Below are positions 6,686-12,059 of a stretch of DNA of 12,059 nucleotides, piece after piece; position 1 is the stretch's first letter; every line of letters begins with the position of its first letter. The notes under the pieces are model-generated. The model ran no database searches. It saw nothing but the letters and a program-made list of their open reading frames with translations, and was not told where the DNA came from. The translations under genes were made by a program, and so were the position numbers. This DNA comes from JAGLHV01 sp023132075 [NCBI: bacterium] (GTDB taxonomy: Bacteria > CBDUZB01 > JAGLHV01): the NCBI GenBank assembly GCA_023132075.1, contig JAGLYT010000019.1, positions 1-12,059 on the forward strand. The letters run 5' to 3'.

Positions 6686-7846
6686 ATGAATTATTTTCTT
6701 AGTGAAGAACAGCAGATGATTAAGGAATTATCTAAAAAAATAGCAGAAGAAAAGATGAAACCGGTTAGAGAGCAATACGATGAAAATGAGGAATTTCCAT
6801 GGGAAATAGTAAAAGCTTTAGCTGATGCTGATTTGTGTGGCTTGTATATTTCGGAGAAATATGGAGGATTTGGAGGTGGGGTTTTAGAACTGTGTTTATG
6901 TGTGGAAGAATTATGCAAAATAGACGGAGGTATTGCTCTTTGCGTAGCTGCGACTGCACTGGGTACTTTCCCTCTGCTTCTTTTTGGTACAGAAGAGCAA
7001 AAGAAAAAGTTTTTGCCGGATATTGCCAGTGGAAAGAAAATTGCTGCTTTTGCGGTAACCGAAGCTAATGCGGGTAGTGATGCGGCAGGTATTCAGACGA
7101 CTGCCAGGAAAGAGGGAGATTTTTACGTATTAAACGGAACCAAGTGTTTTATTACTAATGGGGGAGATGCTGAAATCTATGTGATAATTGCCATGACTAA
7201 TAAAACGAAAGGAGCGCGAGGTGCTTCAGCATTTATTGTGGAAAAAAATACACCCGGTTTTTCCTTTGGAAAGAAAGAAAACAAAATGGGTATTCGTGCT
7301 TCGTCTACCAGGGAATTAGTATTTAATGAGTGCAAAATACCAAAAGAAAATTTAATATCCAGAGAGGGACAGGGATTTATTATCACTATGAAAACTTTTG
7401 ATGCTTCCAGACCGGGTGTAGCTGCACAGGCTTTAGGTATTGCTGCGGGTGCCCTAGAAGATGCTGTTAAATATTCCAGGGAAAGAATTCAATTTGGACG
7501 GCCTATTTCCTCCTTTCAGGCAGTGCAACATATGTTGGCTAATATGGCTACTAAAGTAGAGGCGGCAAGAGCACTTATTTATGCTACTGCAAAGACGATA
7601 GATAATGATCCTAAAGCAAGAGCAACTAAATGCTCGGCAATGAGCAAACTATTCGCTTCTGATGTTGCGATGGAAGTAACTACGGATGCCGTGCAGGTTT
7701 ATGGTGGATATGGATATATGAAGGAATATCCTATGGAAAAACGGATGCGCGATGCTAAAATTACTCAAATTTATGAAGGAACCAATCAGATTCAAAGGGA
7801 TGAAATAGCCCTTGCTTTGATTAAAGAGTCAGCAAGAAGTAAATAA
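6686..7846 (+). CDS. Acyl-CoA dehydrogenase, probably part of an Etf-linked complex
   Basis: This FAD enzyme interconverts an acyl-CoA and its 2,3-enoyl-CoA, passing electrons to or from electron-transfer flavoprotein. The 386 residues match the short-chain/butyryl-CoA dehydrogenase group. Seen are the flavin and substrate block AFAVTEANAGSDAAG (121-135), the RIQFGRPI block (267-274), VYGGYGYMKEYP (338-349) and the catalytic base Glu364 in QIYEGTNQIQR. After that motif it reads DEIA where LVIA is more usual. The ATG follows AAAGGAG with a 7-nt spacer, only 30 nt after rnc, so the two may share a transcript. etfB and a ferredoxin-fused etfA follow, which suggests a CarC- or Bcd-like subunit of a bifurcating complex. 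The substrate (crotonyl-, caffeyl-, branched or other acyl-CoA) cannot be told. Confidence 0.93.
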   Translation: MNYFLSEEQQMIKELSKKIAEEKMKPVREQYDENEEFPWEIVKALADADLCGLYISEKYGGFGGGVLELCLCVEELCKIDGGIALCVAATALGTFPLLLFGTEEQKKKFLPDIASGKKIAAFAVTEANAGSDAAGIQTTARKEGDFYVLNGTKCFITNGGDAEIYVIIAMTNKTKGARGASAFIVEKNTPGFSFGKKENKMGIRASSTRELVFNECKIPKENLISREGQGFIITMKTFDASRPGVAAQALGIAAGALEDAVKYSRERIQFGRPISSFQAVQHMLANMATKVEAARALIYATAKTIDNDPKARATKCSAMSKLFASDVAMEVTTDAVQVYGGYGYMKEYPMEKRMRDAKITQIYEGTNQIQRDEIALALIKESARSK

Positions 7847-7850
7847 ATTA

Positions 7851-7984
7851 TAAAGACAGTTGAAAGACAAAGACAAAAAAATAAATACTAAATTCGAAAT
7901 TCGAAATTCGAAATACTAAACAAAGTCAAAATACGAAATACAAAATTCAAAACAAGGACTAAAGACAAAGATAAAGACAAAGAA
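7851..7984 (+). repeat. A-rich intergenic patch of short degenerate repeats
   Basis: The 161-nt gap between the acyl-CoA dehydrogenase gene and etfB is largely built from short A-rich words. AAATTCG occurs three times in perfect tandem at 7890-7910, flanked on both sides by AAATACT. Looser copies follow (AAATACG, AAATAC, AAAATTC). Words of the AAAGACA type recur at both ends (about 7852-7876 and 7961-7982). The plus strand here has almost no G-C-rich segment and no open frame of note. No hairpin terminator or good promoter is visible. The etfB ribosome binding site (7994-8001) follows directly. Confidence 0.75.
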
Positions 7985-8007
7985 ATATAAATTAAAAGGA
8001 GATATTA

Positions 8008-8793
8008 GTGAATATTGTAGTATGTATAAAGCAGGTTCCTGCGACTACGGAAGTGAAGATTAATCCGGAAACCAATACCCTTGTTCGTGAAGGGGTGGAG
8101 TCGATTGTTAATCCTTTTGATATGTATGCAATTGAAGAGGGATTAAGGATTAAGGAAAAAGTAGGTGGTACAGTGACGGTGCTGACTATGGGGCCTCCGC
8201 AGGCAGAAACTGCTTTAAAAGAGGCAATATCTCTTGGGTGTGATGAAGCAGTGCTTGTTTCTGACCGTGCTTTTGCCGGTTCGGATACATTAGCTACAGC
8301 GTATACCTTAGCCAGAAGTATTAAAAAAATTGACGATTTTGATTTAATTATTTGCGGTAAACAAGCTATTGACGGAGATACTGCACAGGTGGGGCCGGGT
8401 ATTGCCGAAGAATTAAATGTTCCCTGTGTGACCTATGTTAAGAAAATTGAAAAAATAGAAGAAAATATGATTTGTGTAGAAAGAATGATGGAAGAGGGAT
8501 ATGCTGTAATTCAACTCCCCGTTCCTTGCTTAATTACCGTAGTTAAAGAGATTAATGAGCCCAGACTTCCCTCTTTAAGAGGAATGATGAAAGCGAAGAA
8601 AGTTCAAATTACTGTTTTGAATGCAGCGGATATTGCTGCTGAAACTAATAGAATTGGTCAGGTGGGTTCTCCTACTTTAGTAAGTAAGATTTTTGCTCCC
8701 CCTTTTAAAGAGGGAGGAGAAATGATTGTAGGCGATGTGGGAGAACAGGTAGAAGAATTATCGAAGAAATTAAAAGAAACAAAGGTGATTTAA
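8008..8793 (+). CDS. etfB: Electron transfer flavoprotein subunit beta
   Basis: EtfB pairs with EtfA to carry electrons to or from acyl-CoA dehydrogenases. In bifurcating forms EtfB holds the FAD that receives hydride from NADH. The 261 residues show NPFDMYAIEEGLR (35-47), the nucleotide-binding region GSDTLATA (91-98) and CGKQAIDGDTAQVGP (116-130), and the beta-subunit signature around VKEINEPRLPSLRGMMKAKK (179-198). The start is a GTG at 8008 with AAAAGGAG at 7994-8001 and a 6-nt spacer. The stop overlaps the etfA start by one base (TAATG), so the pair is translationally coupled. The AIDGDTAQVGP segment resembles that of known bifurcating Etfs; I treat the bifurcating role as inference, supported mainly by the ferredoxin domain on EtfA. 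Confidence 0.95.
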   Translation: MNIVVCIKQVPATTEVKINPETNTLVREGVESIVNPFDMYAIEEGLRIKEKVGGTVTVLTMGPPQAETALKEAISLGCDEAVLVSDRAFAGSDTLATAYTLARSIKKIDDFDLIICGKQAIDGDTAQVGPGIAEELNVPCVTYVKKIEKIEENMICVERMMEEGYAVIQLPVPCLITVVKEINEPRLPSLRGMMKAKKVQITVLNAADIAAETNRIGQVGSPTLVSKIFAPPFKEGGEMIVGDVGEQVEELSKKLKETKVI

Positions 8794-10022
8794 TGAGCAT
8801 ACAGATTTTAGAGGATAAATGTTCGGGTTGTTCTTTATGTGTAAATAGTTGTCCTTTTGGGATGATTAAAGTTGTTTCCAGAGAAGAGATAGGGAAACAT
8901 CATCCTAAATATAAAAAGATTGCTGTTATTGATGCGGGATGTAATCTGTGTGGGGCATGTGAAGAGGTATGTCCTTTAGGTGCAATAGTTATTAAGAAAG
9001 AAGAAAAAGAACAGGTCGTGGATTTAAAGGAATATAAAAATATTTGGATTTTTGCCGAGCAGAAAAAAGGAAAAGTACAAGGTGTAGCTTATGAATTGTT
9101 AAACGAAGCCTGCCGCTTGTCCGGGCAACTTAAAGAGAAAGTAGCTGCTGTGCTGCTGGGTGAAGATGTAGAGAAAGAAGCTGAGGAATTAATTGCTCAT
9201 GGAGCGGATATAGTTTATTTGGTTGAACATCCGACATTGAAAGAATTTCAAGATGACCCTTATACCGATATTTTAGCTGATTTAATAAAGAAGGAAAAAC
9301 CCCAGATTATTCTCATGGGGGCGACAACCATAGGGCGTTCTTTTGCTTCCCGCATAGCTGCGCGCATACATACCGGTTTAACTGCGGATTGTACAGGATT
9401 GGAAATAGATGTCCAGGAAAAAATTTTGCTGCAAACCAGACCGGCTTTTGGTGGAAATATTATGGCTACTATCAAAACTCCATATCATCGTCCTCAAATG
9501 GCTACGGTAAGACACAAAGTATTTAAAAAGAAAGCCCGAGACGGAGCAAGGAAGGGAGAAATTATCCGTAAAGTTTATGATGAAAAGTCATTTACTTGCC
9601 GCACCAAATTGTTGGATATGGTAGAAGATTTAACCCAGAAGATTAATATAGCTGATGCGGATATTATTGTTTCCGGAGGGAGGGGGTTAGGCGATCCCAA
9701 AAATTTTAAACTTATTGAAGAATTAGCACAGACGATTGGAGGGGCAGTGGGTGCAAGCCGGGCGGCAGTAGACGCCGGCTGGATTCCTTATTCGCATCAG
9801 GTAGGTCAAACGGGTCGCACTGTTTGTCCTAAGATTTATATTGCCTGTGGTATTTCCGGTGCAATTCAGCATTTAGTAGGAATGCAATCTTCCGATATTA
9901 TTGTTGCCATAAATCGTGACCCCAATGCTTCTATCTTTAAAGTAGCTACCTATGGTATTGAAGGAGACCTTCTCGAAGTAGTTCCTGCCTTAACTAAAAA
10001 ATTCAAAGAAATAATGAATTAA
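8793..10022 (+). CDS. etfA: Electron transfer flavoprotein subunit alpha with N-terminal 2[4Fe-4S] ferredoxin domain
   Basis: This EtfA has 409 residues, well over the roughly 320-340 of ordinary EtfA, because of an added ferredoxin domain. Cys10, Cys13, Cys16 and Cys20 form one CxxCxxCxxxCP motif; Cys50, Cys53, Cys56 and Cys60 form the second. The Etf N-terminal domain follows from about 83. The FAD domain covers about 270-409, with SGGRGLGDPKNF (294-305), GASRAAVDAGW (320-330), HQVGQTG (335-341) and the alpha-subunit signature YIACGISGAIQHLVGM (349-364). The same layout is known from CarE of the Acetobacterium woodii caffeyl-CoA reductase/Etf complex, where the clusters are thought to hand electrons to ferredoxin. 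With the neighbouring dehydrogenase and EtfB, the set looks like a flavin-based bifurcating or confurcating complex. The start overlaps etfB by one base. Confidence 0.95.
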   Translation: MSIQILEDKCSGCSLCVNSCPFGMIKVVSREEIGKHHPKYKKIAVIDAGCNLCGACEEVCPLGAIVIKKEEKEQVVDLKEYKNIWIFAEQKKGKVQGVAYELLNEACRLSGQLKEKVAAVLLGEDVEKEAEELIAHGADIVYLVEHPTLKEFQDDPYTDILADLIKKEKPQIILMGATTIGRSFASRIAARIHTGLTADCTGLEIDVQEKILLQTRPAFGGNIMATIKTPYHRPQMATVRHKVFKKKARDGARKGEIIRKVYDEKSFTCRTKLLDMVEDLTQKINIADADIIVSGGRGLGDPKNFKLIEELAQTIGGAVGASRAAVDAGWIPYSHQVGQTGRTVCPKIYIACGISGAIQHLVGMQSSDIIVAINRDPNASIFKVATYGIEGDLLEVVPALTKKFKEIMN

Positions 10023-10349
10023 AAAATACTTCTTACTCTTTTTTTTGAACTATTCAATCTCTTAGCAATTCTAGATTTTTTAATCCTATTTTTTATTAAT
10101 AATACTATATCAAACTTGAAAGAATGTGATTTATTTTATATATTAGGACATATTACTTTAAATGAATTAGATAAAATAAATAAGTTGATATTAAATTTGA
10201 AATGGATATAAGGAATAATAAAAAAAATTGATTAGTAAAATTAAAAATGAAAATAAGAATAAATTCTGACATTTTACTTGTTTTAAATAAAAGTTGACTT
10301 TTTCAGGTAAAGAGGATAAAATAACTATTGAAAATCCTCGAATATAAAA
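10023..10349. other. Very AT-rich 327-nt intergenic region, no assured gene
   Basis: This gap is much richer in A and T than the genes around it. A T8 run at 10039-10046 lies soon after the etfA stop, but no convincing stem precedes it. The etfA frame stays open for 62 codons past its stop (10023-10208, then TAA), with a hydrophobic first half, yet its only usual start codons are TTGs from 10116 onward and none has a clear binding site. On the minus strand, 10019-10135 is open for 38 codons with a basic, faintly helix-turn-helix-like stretch (KSRIAKRLNSSKKRV) and no good start. Either could be chance or a decayed gene. The right end carries the promoter at 10294-10322. Confidence 0.6.
10294..10322 (+). 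promoter_or_regulatory. Sigma-70-type promoter for the 2-oxoacid:ferredoxin oxidoreductase operon
   Basis: TTGACT (10294-10299) and TAAAAT (10317-10322) are separated by exactly 17 nt. Each hexamer has one mismatch to consensus. Transcription would begin near 10328-10330, giving a leader of about 32 nt before the ATG at 10362. It is the best promoter I can see in the window, and it separates this operon from etfBA. Confidence 0.65.
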
Positions 10350-10361
10350 GTGAGATATTAT

Positions 10362-10574
10362 ATGGTAAGAATTCGTATTGACAGGGAAAGATGTAAGGGA
10401 TGTGAATTTTGTGTTATTGCGTGTCCTGAAAATATTATAACTATGGATAAACAGCTAAATTTTGCCGGGTATTATCCGGCTATAAAAATAAAAGAGAAAG
10501 AAAAAGATTGTACCGCCTGTGGGAAATGCTATCAAATGTGTCCGGAAGTAGCTATTGAAATTTGGAAAGAATAG
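10362..10574 (+). CDS. vorD: 2-oxoacid:ferredoxin oxidoreductase delta (ferredoxin) subunit
   Basis: This 70-residue protein carries two [4Fe-4S] clusters and passes electrons from the oxidoreductase core to soluble ferredoxin. The motifs are Cys11, Cys14, Cys17, Cys21 and Cys50, Cys53, Cys56, Cys60, each in CxxCxxCxxxCP form. The 28 residues between the two motifs and the GYYPA segment are typical of KorD/VorD rather than of a free clostridial ferredoxin. I chose ATG at 10362 over the in-frame GTG at 10350, because the GTG has no binding site while AAGTGAG (10348-10354) can serve the ATG. The alpha and beta subunit genes follow at once. The symbol could equally be korD, as substrate specificity is not visible. 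Confidence 0.88.
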   Translation: MVRIRIDRERCKGCEFCVIACPENIITMDKQLNFAGYYPAIKIKEKEKDCTACGKCYQMCPEVAIEIWKE

Positions 10575-10576
10575 GA
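10573..10576 (+). promoter_or_regulatory. Ribosome binding site deciding the GTG start of vorB
   Basis: AGGA overlapping the vorD stop lies 6 nt before the GTG at 10583. An in-frame TTG at 10562 has no such site, so the GTG is preferred. The protein then begins [12 protein letters not shown], as expected for the family. Confidence 0.55.
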
Positions 10577-10582
10577 AATAAA

Positions 10583-11656
10583 GTGGAAAAGCAAATTTTA
10601 ATCAGAGGTAATGAGGCAATAGGAGAGGGAGCAATACAATCGGGATGCCGGGCTTATTTTGGTTATCCCATTACTCCCCAAAATGAATTAATTGCTTATA
10701 TGGCTAAGAGGATGTTTGAAGTAGAAGGGGTTTTTATTCAGGCAGAAAGTGAAATTGCTGCAATTAATATGGTTTTTGGTGCATCTTTAACCGGTGTGCG
10801 AACGATGACATCTTCTTCTTCTCCGGGAATAAGTTTAAAACAGGAAGGGATTTCCTATATGGCTGCCTGTCAATTACCGGGGGTAATTGTTAATGTTCAG
10901 AGGGGAGGGCCCGGGTTAGGAAATATTGCCGGTAGTCAGGGGGATTACTTTCAGGCTACCAGGGGCGGGGGGCATGGTGATTACAGAACCATTGTTTTAG
11001 CTCCTTATTCTGTACAGGAAATGTTTGACCTGACTTGTTTAAGTTTTCAGTTAGCTGATGAATATCGTAATCCGGTAGTGCTTTTATCTGATGGGATTGT
11101 CGGTCAAATGCTTGAGCCTATCCGGAAGAATTGGGATACTAATAATAAAAATATTGAATGGGAAGTTCATGGAGAAGATTGGATTTTGAATGGTTGTAAA
11201 GGAAGAGAACCAAGGATGGTTCGTTCCTTATTAATGGAAGAGGGGGAATTGGAAAAACTTAATTGGGAATTAAATAGAAAATACAAGAAAATGGAGGAAC
11301 AGGAAGTAAGGGTTGATTTGTGGAATGTCGAAGATGCAGAAATAATAATCGTTGCTTATGGTATTGCTGCCCGAATAGGAAAGACAGTAATCCAGCGGGC
11401 TCGCCGGCAGGGATTAAAAGTGGGAATGATTCGCCCGATTACCCTTTGGCCTTTTCCCGGACAAATTATTAAAGATATTGCTCAAAAAGTAAGCTCTGTT
11501 TTAGTAATAGAAATGAATTTAGGCCAAATGGTAGAAGACGTCAAGTTAGCGATAGAGGGAAAAAGAAGGGTTCATTTTTGTGGCCGGCCGGGAGGAAGTG
11601 TTTTGGAAGTAGATGAGATTTTAGATAAATTGAGGGAGATTTCCAATTTAAAATGA
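10583..11656 (+). CDS. vorB: 2-oxoacid:ferredoxin oxidoreductase alpha subunit (VorB/KorA type)
   Basis: With the beta subunit this forms the core that oxidatively decarboxylates a 2-oxoacid to acyl-CoA and CO2 and reduces ferredoxin. The 357 residues match the VorB/KorA family. Seen are the N-terminal [13 protein letters not shown] (6-18), YPITPQNE (28-35), the [17 protein letters not shown] block (76-92), RGGPGLG (107-113), GGGHGDYR (128-135) and the C-terminal transketolase-like domain with RPITLWPFP (284-292) and IEMNLGQM (309-316). The sequence looks closest to the enzymes annotated as 3-methyl-2-oxobutanoate (2-ketoisovalerate) oxidoreductases of clostridia, but 2-oxoglutarate enzymes are near relatives, so specificity is tentative. 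It starts 8 nt after vorD and overlaps the beta subunit by 4 nt (ATGA), so the subunits are coupled. Confidence 0.92.
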   Translation: MEKQILIRGNEAIGEGAIQSGCRAYFGYPITPQNELIAYMAKRMFEVEGVFIQAESEIAAINMVFGASLTGVRTMTSSSSPGISLKQEGISYMAACQLPGVIVNVQRGGPGLGNIAGSQGDYFQATRGGGHGDYRTIVLAPYSVQEMFDLTCLSFQLADEYRNPVVLLSDGIVGQMLEPIRKNWDTNNKNIEWEVHGEDWILNGCKGREPRMVRSLLMEEGELEKLNWELNRKYKKMEEQEVRVDLWNVEDAEIIIVAYGIAARIGKTVIQRARRQGLKVGMIRPITLWPFPGQIIKDIAQKVSSVLVIEMNLGQMVEDVKLAIEGKRRVHFCGRPGGSVLEVDEILDKLREISNLK

Positions 11657-12059
11657 AAGAACTTTTTTCTTATCCGAAGAGTTTAAAAAAAACTAAATTT
11701 TCTTATTGTTCCGGGTGTGGACACGGAATAATTCACCGGCTGGTGGCAGAGGTGATTGATGAATTTAAAATACGGGAAAAGACAATAGGGATTGCTCCTG
11801 TAGGGTGTGCTGTTTTTGCTTATAATTACTGGAATTTTGATGTTACTGAGGCTGCTCATGGAAGGCCTCCTGCAGTAGCTACCGGGATAAAAAGAGTATT
11901 ACCGGATAGAATTGTTTTTACTTATCAGGGAGATGGAGATCTAGCTTCTATCGGGGCGGCAGAGATACTCCATGCTGCTAATCGGGGAGAGAATATCACG
12001 GTAATTTTTGTTAATAATGCTGTTTATGGAATGACCGGAGGACAGATGGCTCCCACTAC
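11653..12059 (+). CDS. vorA: 2-oxoacid:ferredoxin oxidoreductase beta subunit, N-terminal part
   Basis: This is the thiamine-pyrophosphate-binding beta subunit, cut off by the window end after 135 codons plus two bases. The frame was read by hand: it begins at the ATG overlapping the vorB stop and stays open to the end. It starts [19 protein letters not shown]. Cys19 and Cys22 in YCSGCGHG and Cys52 in PVGC fit three ligands of the core [4Fe-4S] cluster; the fourth would lie downstream. The thiamine-pyrophosphate motif is present as GDGD (93-96) and the Asn pair 121-122 in [16 protein letters not shown]. It completes at least a delta-alpha-beta operon; a gamma subunit gene would be expected next. 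The symbol korB would fit as well. Confidence 0.92.
   Translation, partial: MKELFSYPKSLKKTKFSYCSGCGHGIIHRLVAEVIDEFKIREKTIGIAPVGCAVFAYNYWNFDVTEAAHGRPPAVATGIKRVLPDRIVFTYQGDGDLASIGAAEILHAANRGENITVIFVNNAVYGMTGGQMAPT

Noticed and set aside
7890-7910. Tandem AAATTCG copies as a CRISPR or iteron array
   Set aside because: Units are 7 bp with no spacers and are embedded in low-complexity A-rich DNA; there are no cas or replication genes nearby.
10562-10582. Earlier TTG start for the oxidoreductase alpha subunit
   Set aside because: No binding site precedes it and it overlaps the vorD coding end; the GTG at 10583 has AGGA at good spacing and the expected N-terminus.

Overview
The window is a gene-dense, almost entirely plus-strand stretch of an AT-rich bacterial chromosome (GC roughly 35-40% by eye). 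It holds two ordinary metabolic blocks and no phage or defence genes. Strong GGAGG-type ribosome binding sites, TTG and GTG starts next to ATG, a Firmicutes-like rpmF-plsX-fab gene order, and ferredoxin-based acyl-CoA and 2-oxoacid chemistry all point to a strict anaerobe. A Clostridia-like lineage or an uncultured low-GC anaerobic phylum would fit; the sequence alone does not settle the taxon.

Layout. Positions 1-5917 are a type II fatty-acid synthesis cluster: the tail of rpmF (ribosomal protein L32), then plsX, fabH, fabD, fabG, acpP and fabF. A terminator-like hairpin lies between acpP and fabF. rnc (RNase III) follows at 5960-6655. Positions 6686-10022 carry an acyl-CoA dehydrogenase and both electron-transfer-flavoprotein subunits, etfB and etfA. 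EtfA has an N-terminal two-cluster ferredoxin domain, as in the electron-bifurcating caffeyl-CoA reductase/Etf complex. A very AT-rich gap (10023-10349) ends in a good sigma-70-type promoter that starts a second operon. That operon encodes a 2-oxoacid:ferredoxin oxidoreductase of the VOR/KOR type: a delta (ferredoxin) subunit, an alpha subunit, and a beta subunit cut off by the window end.

How the genes fit together. PlsX, FabH, FabD, FabG, ACP and FabF make and elongate acyl-ACP and feed phospholipid synthesis. The dehydratase (FabZ), the enoyl-ACP reductase and the acetyl-CoA carboxylase are not in the window. The acyl-CoA dehydrogenase/EtfAB set and the oxidoreductase both act on short acyl-CoA or 2-oxoacids and exchange electrons with ferredoxin. 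A VOR-type enzyme would make branched acyl-CoAs that FabH could use as primers; this link is inferred from gene order.

The points most worth a second look are: a tandem 45-bp repeat that gives L32 a long Lys/Glu-rich tail; an Asp-to-Asn change at a metal-binding position of RNase III; the ferredoxin-fused EtfA and its place beside the fab cluster; a patch of short A-rich repeats before etfB; and the AT-rich gap before the oxidoreductase operon. I see no clear sign of a wholly new system.
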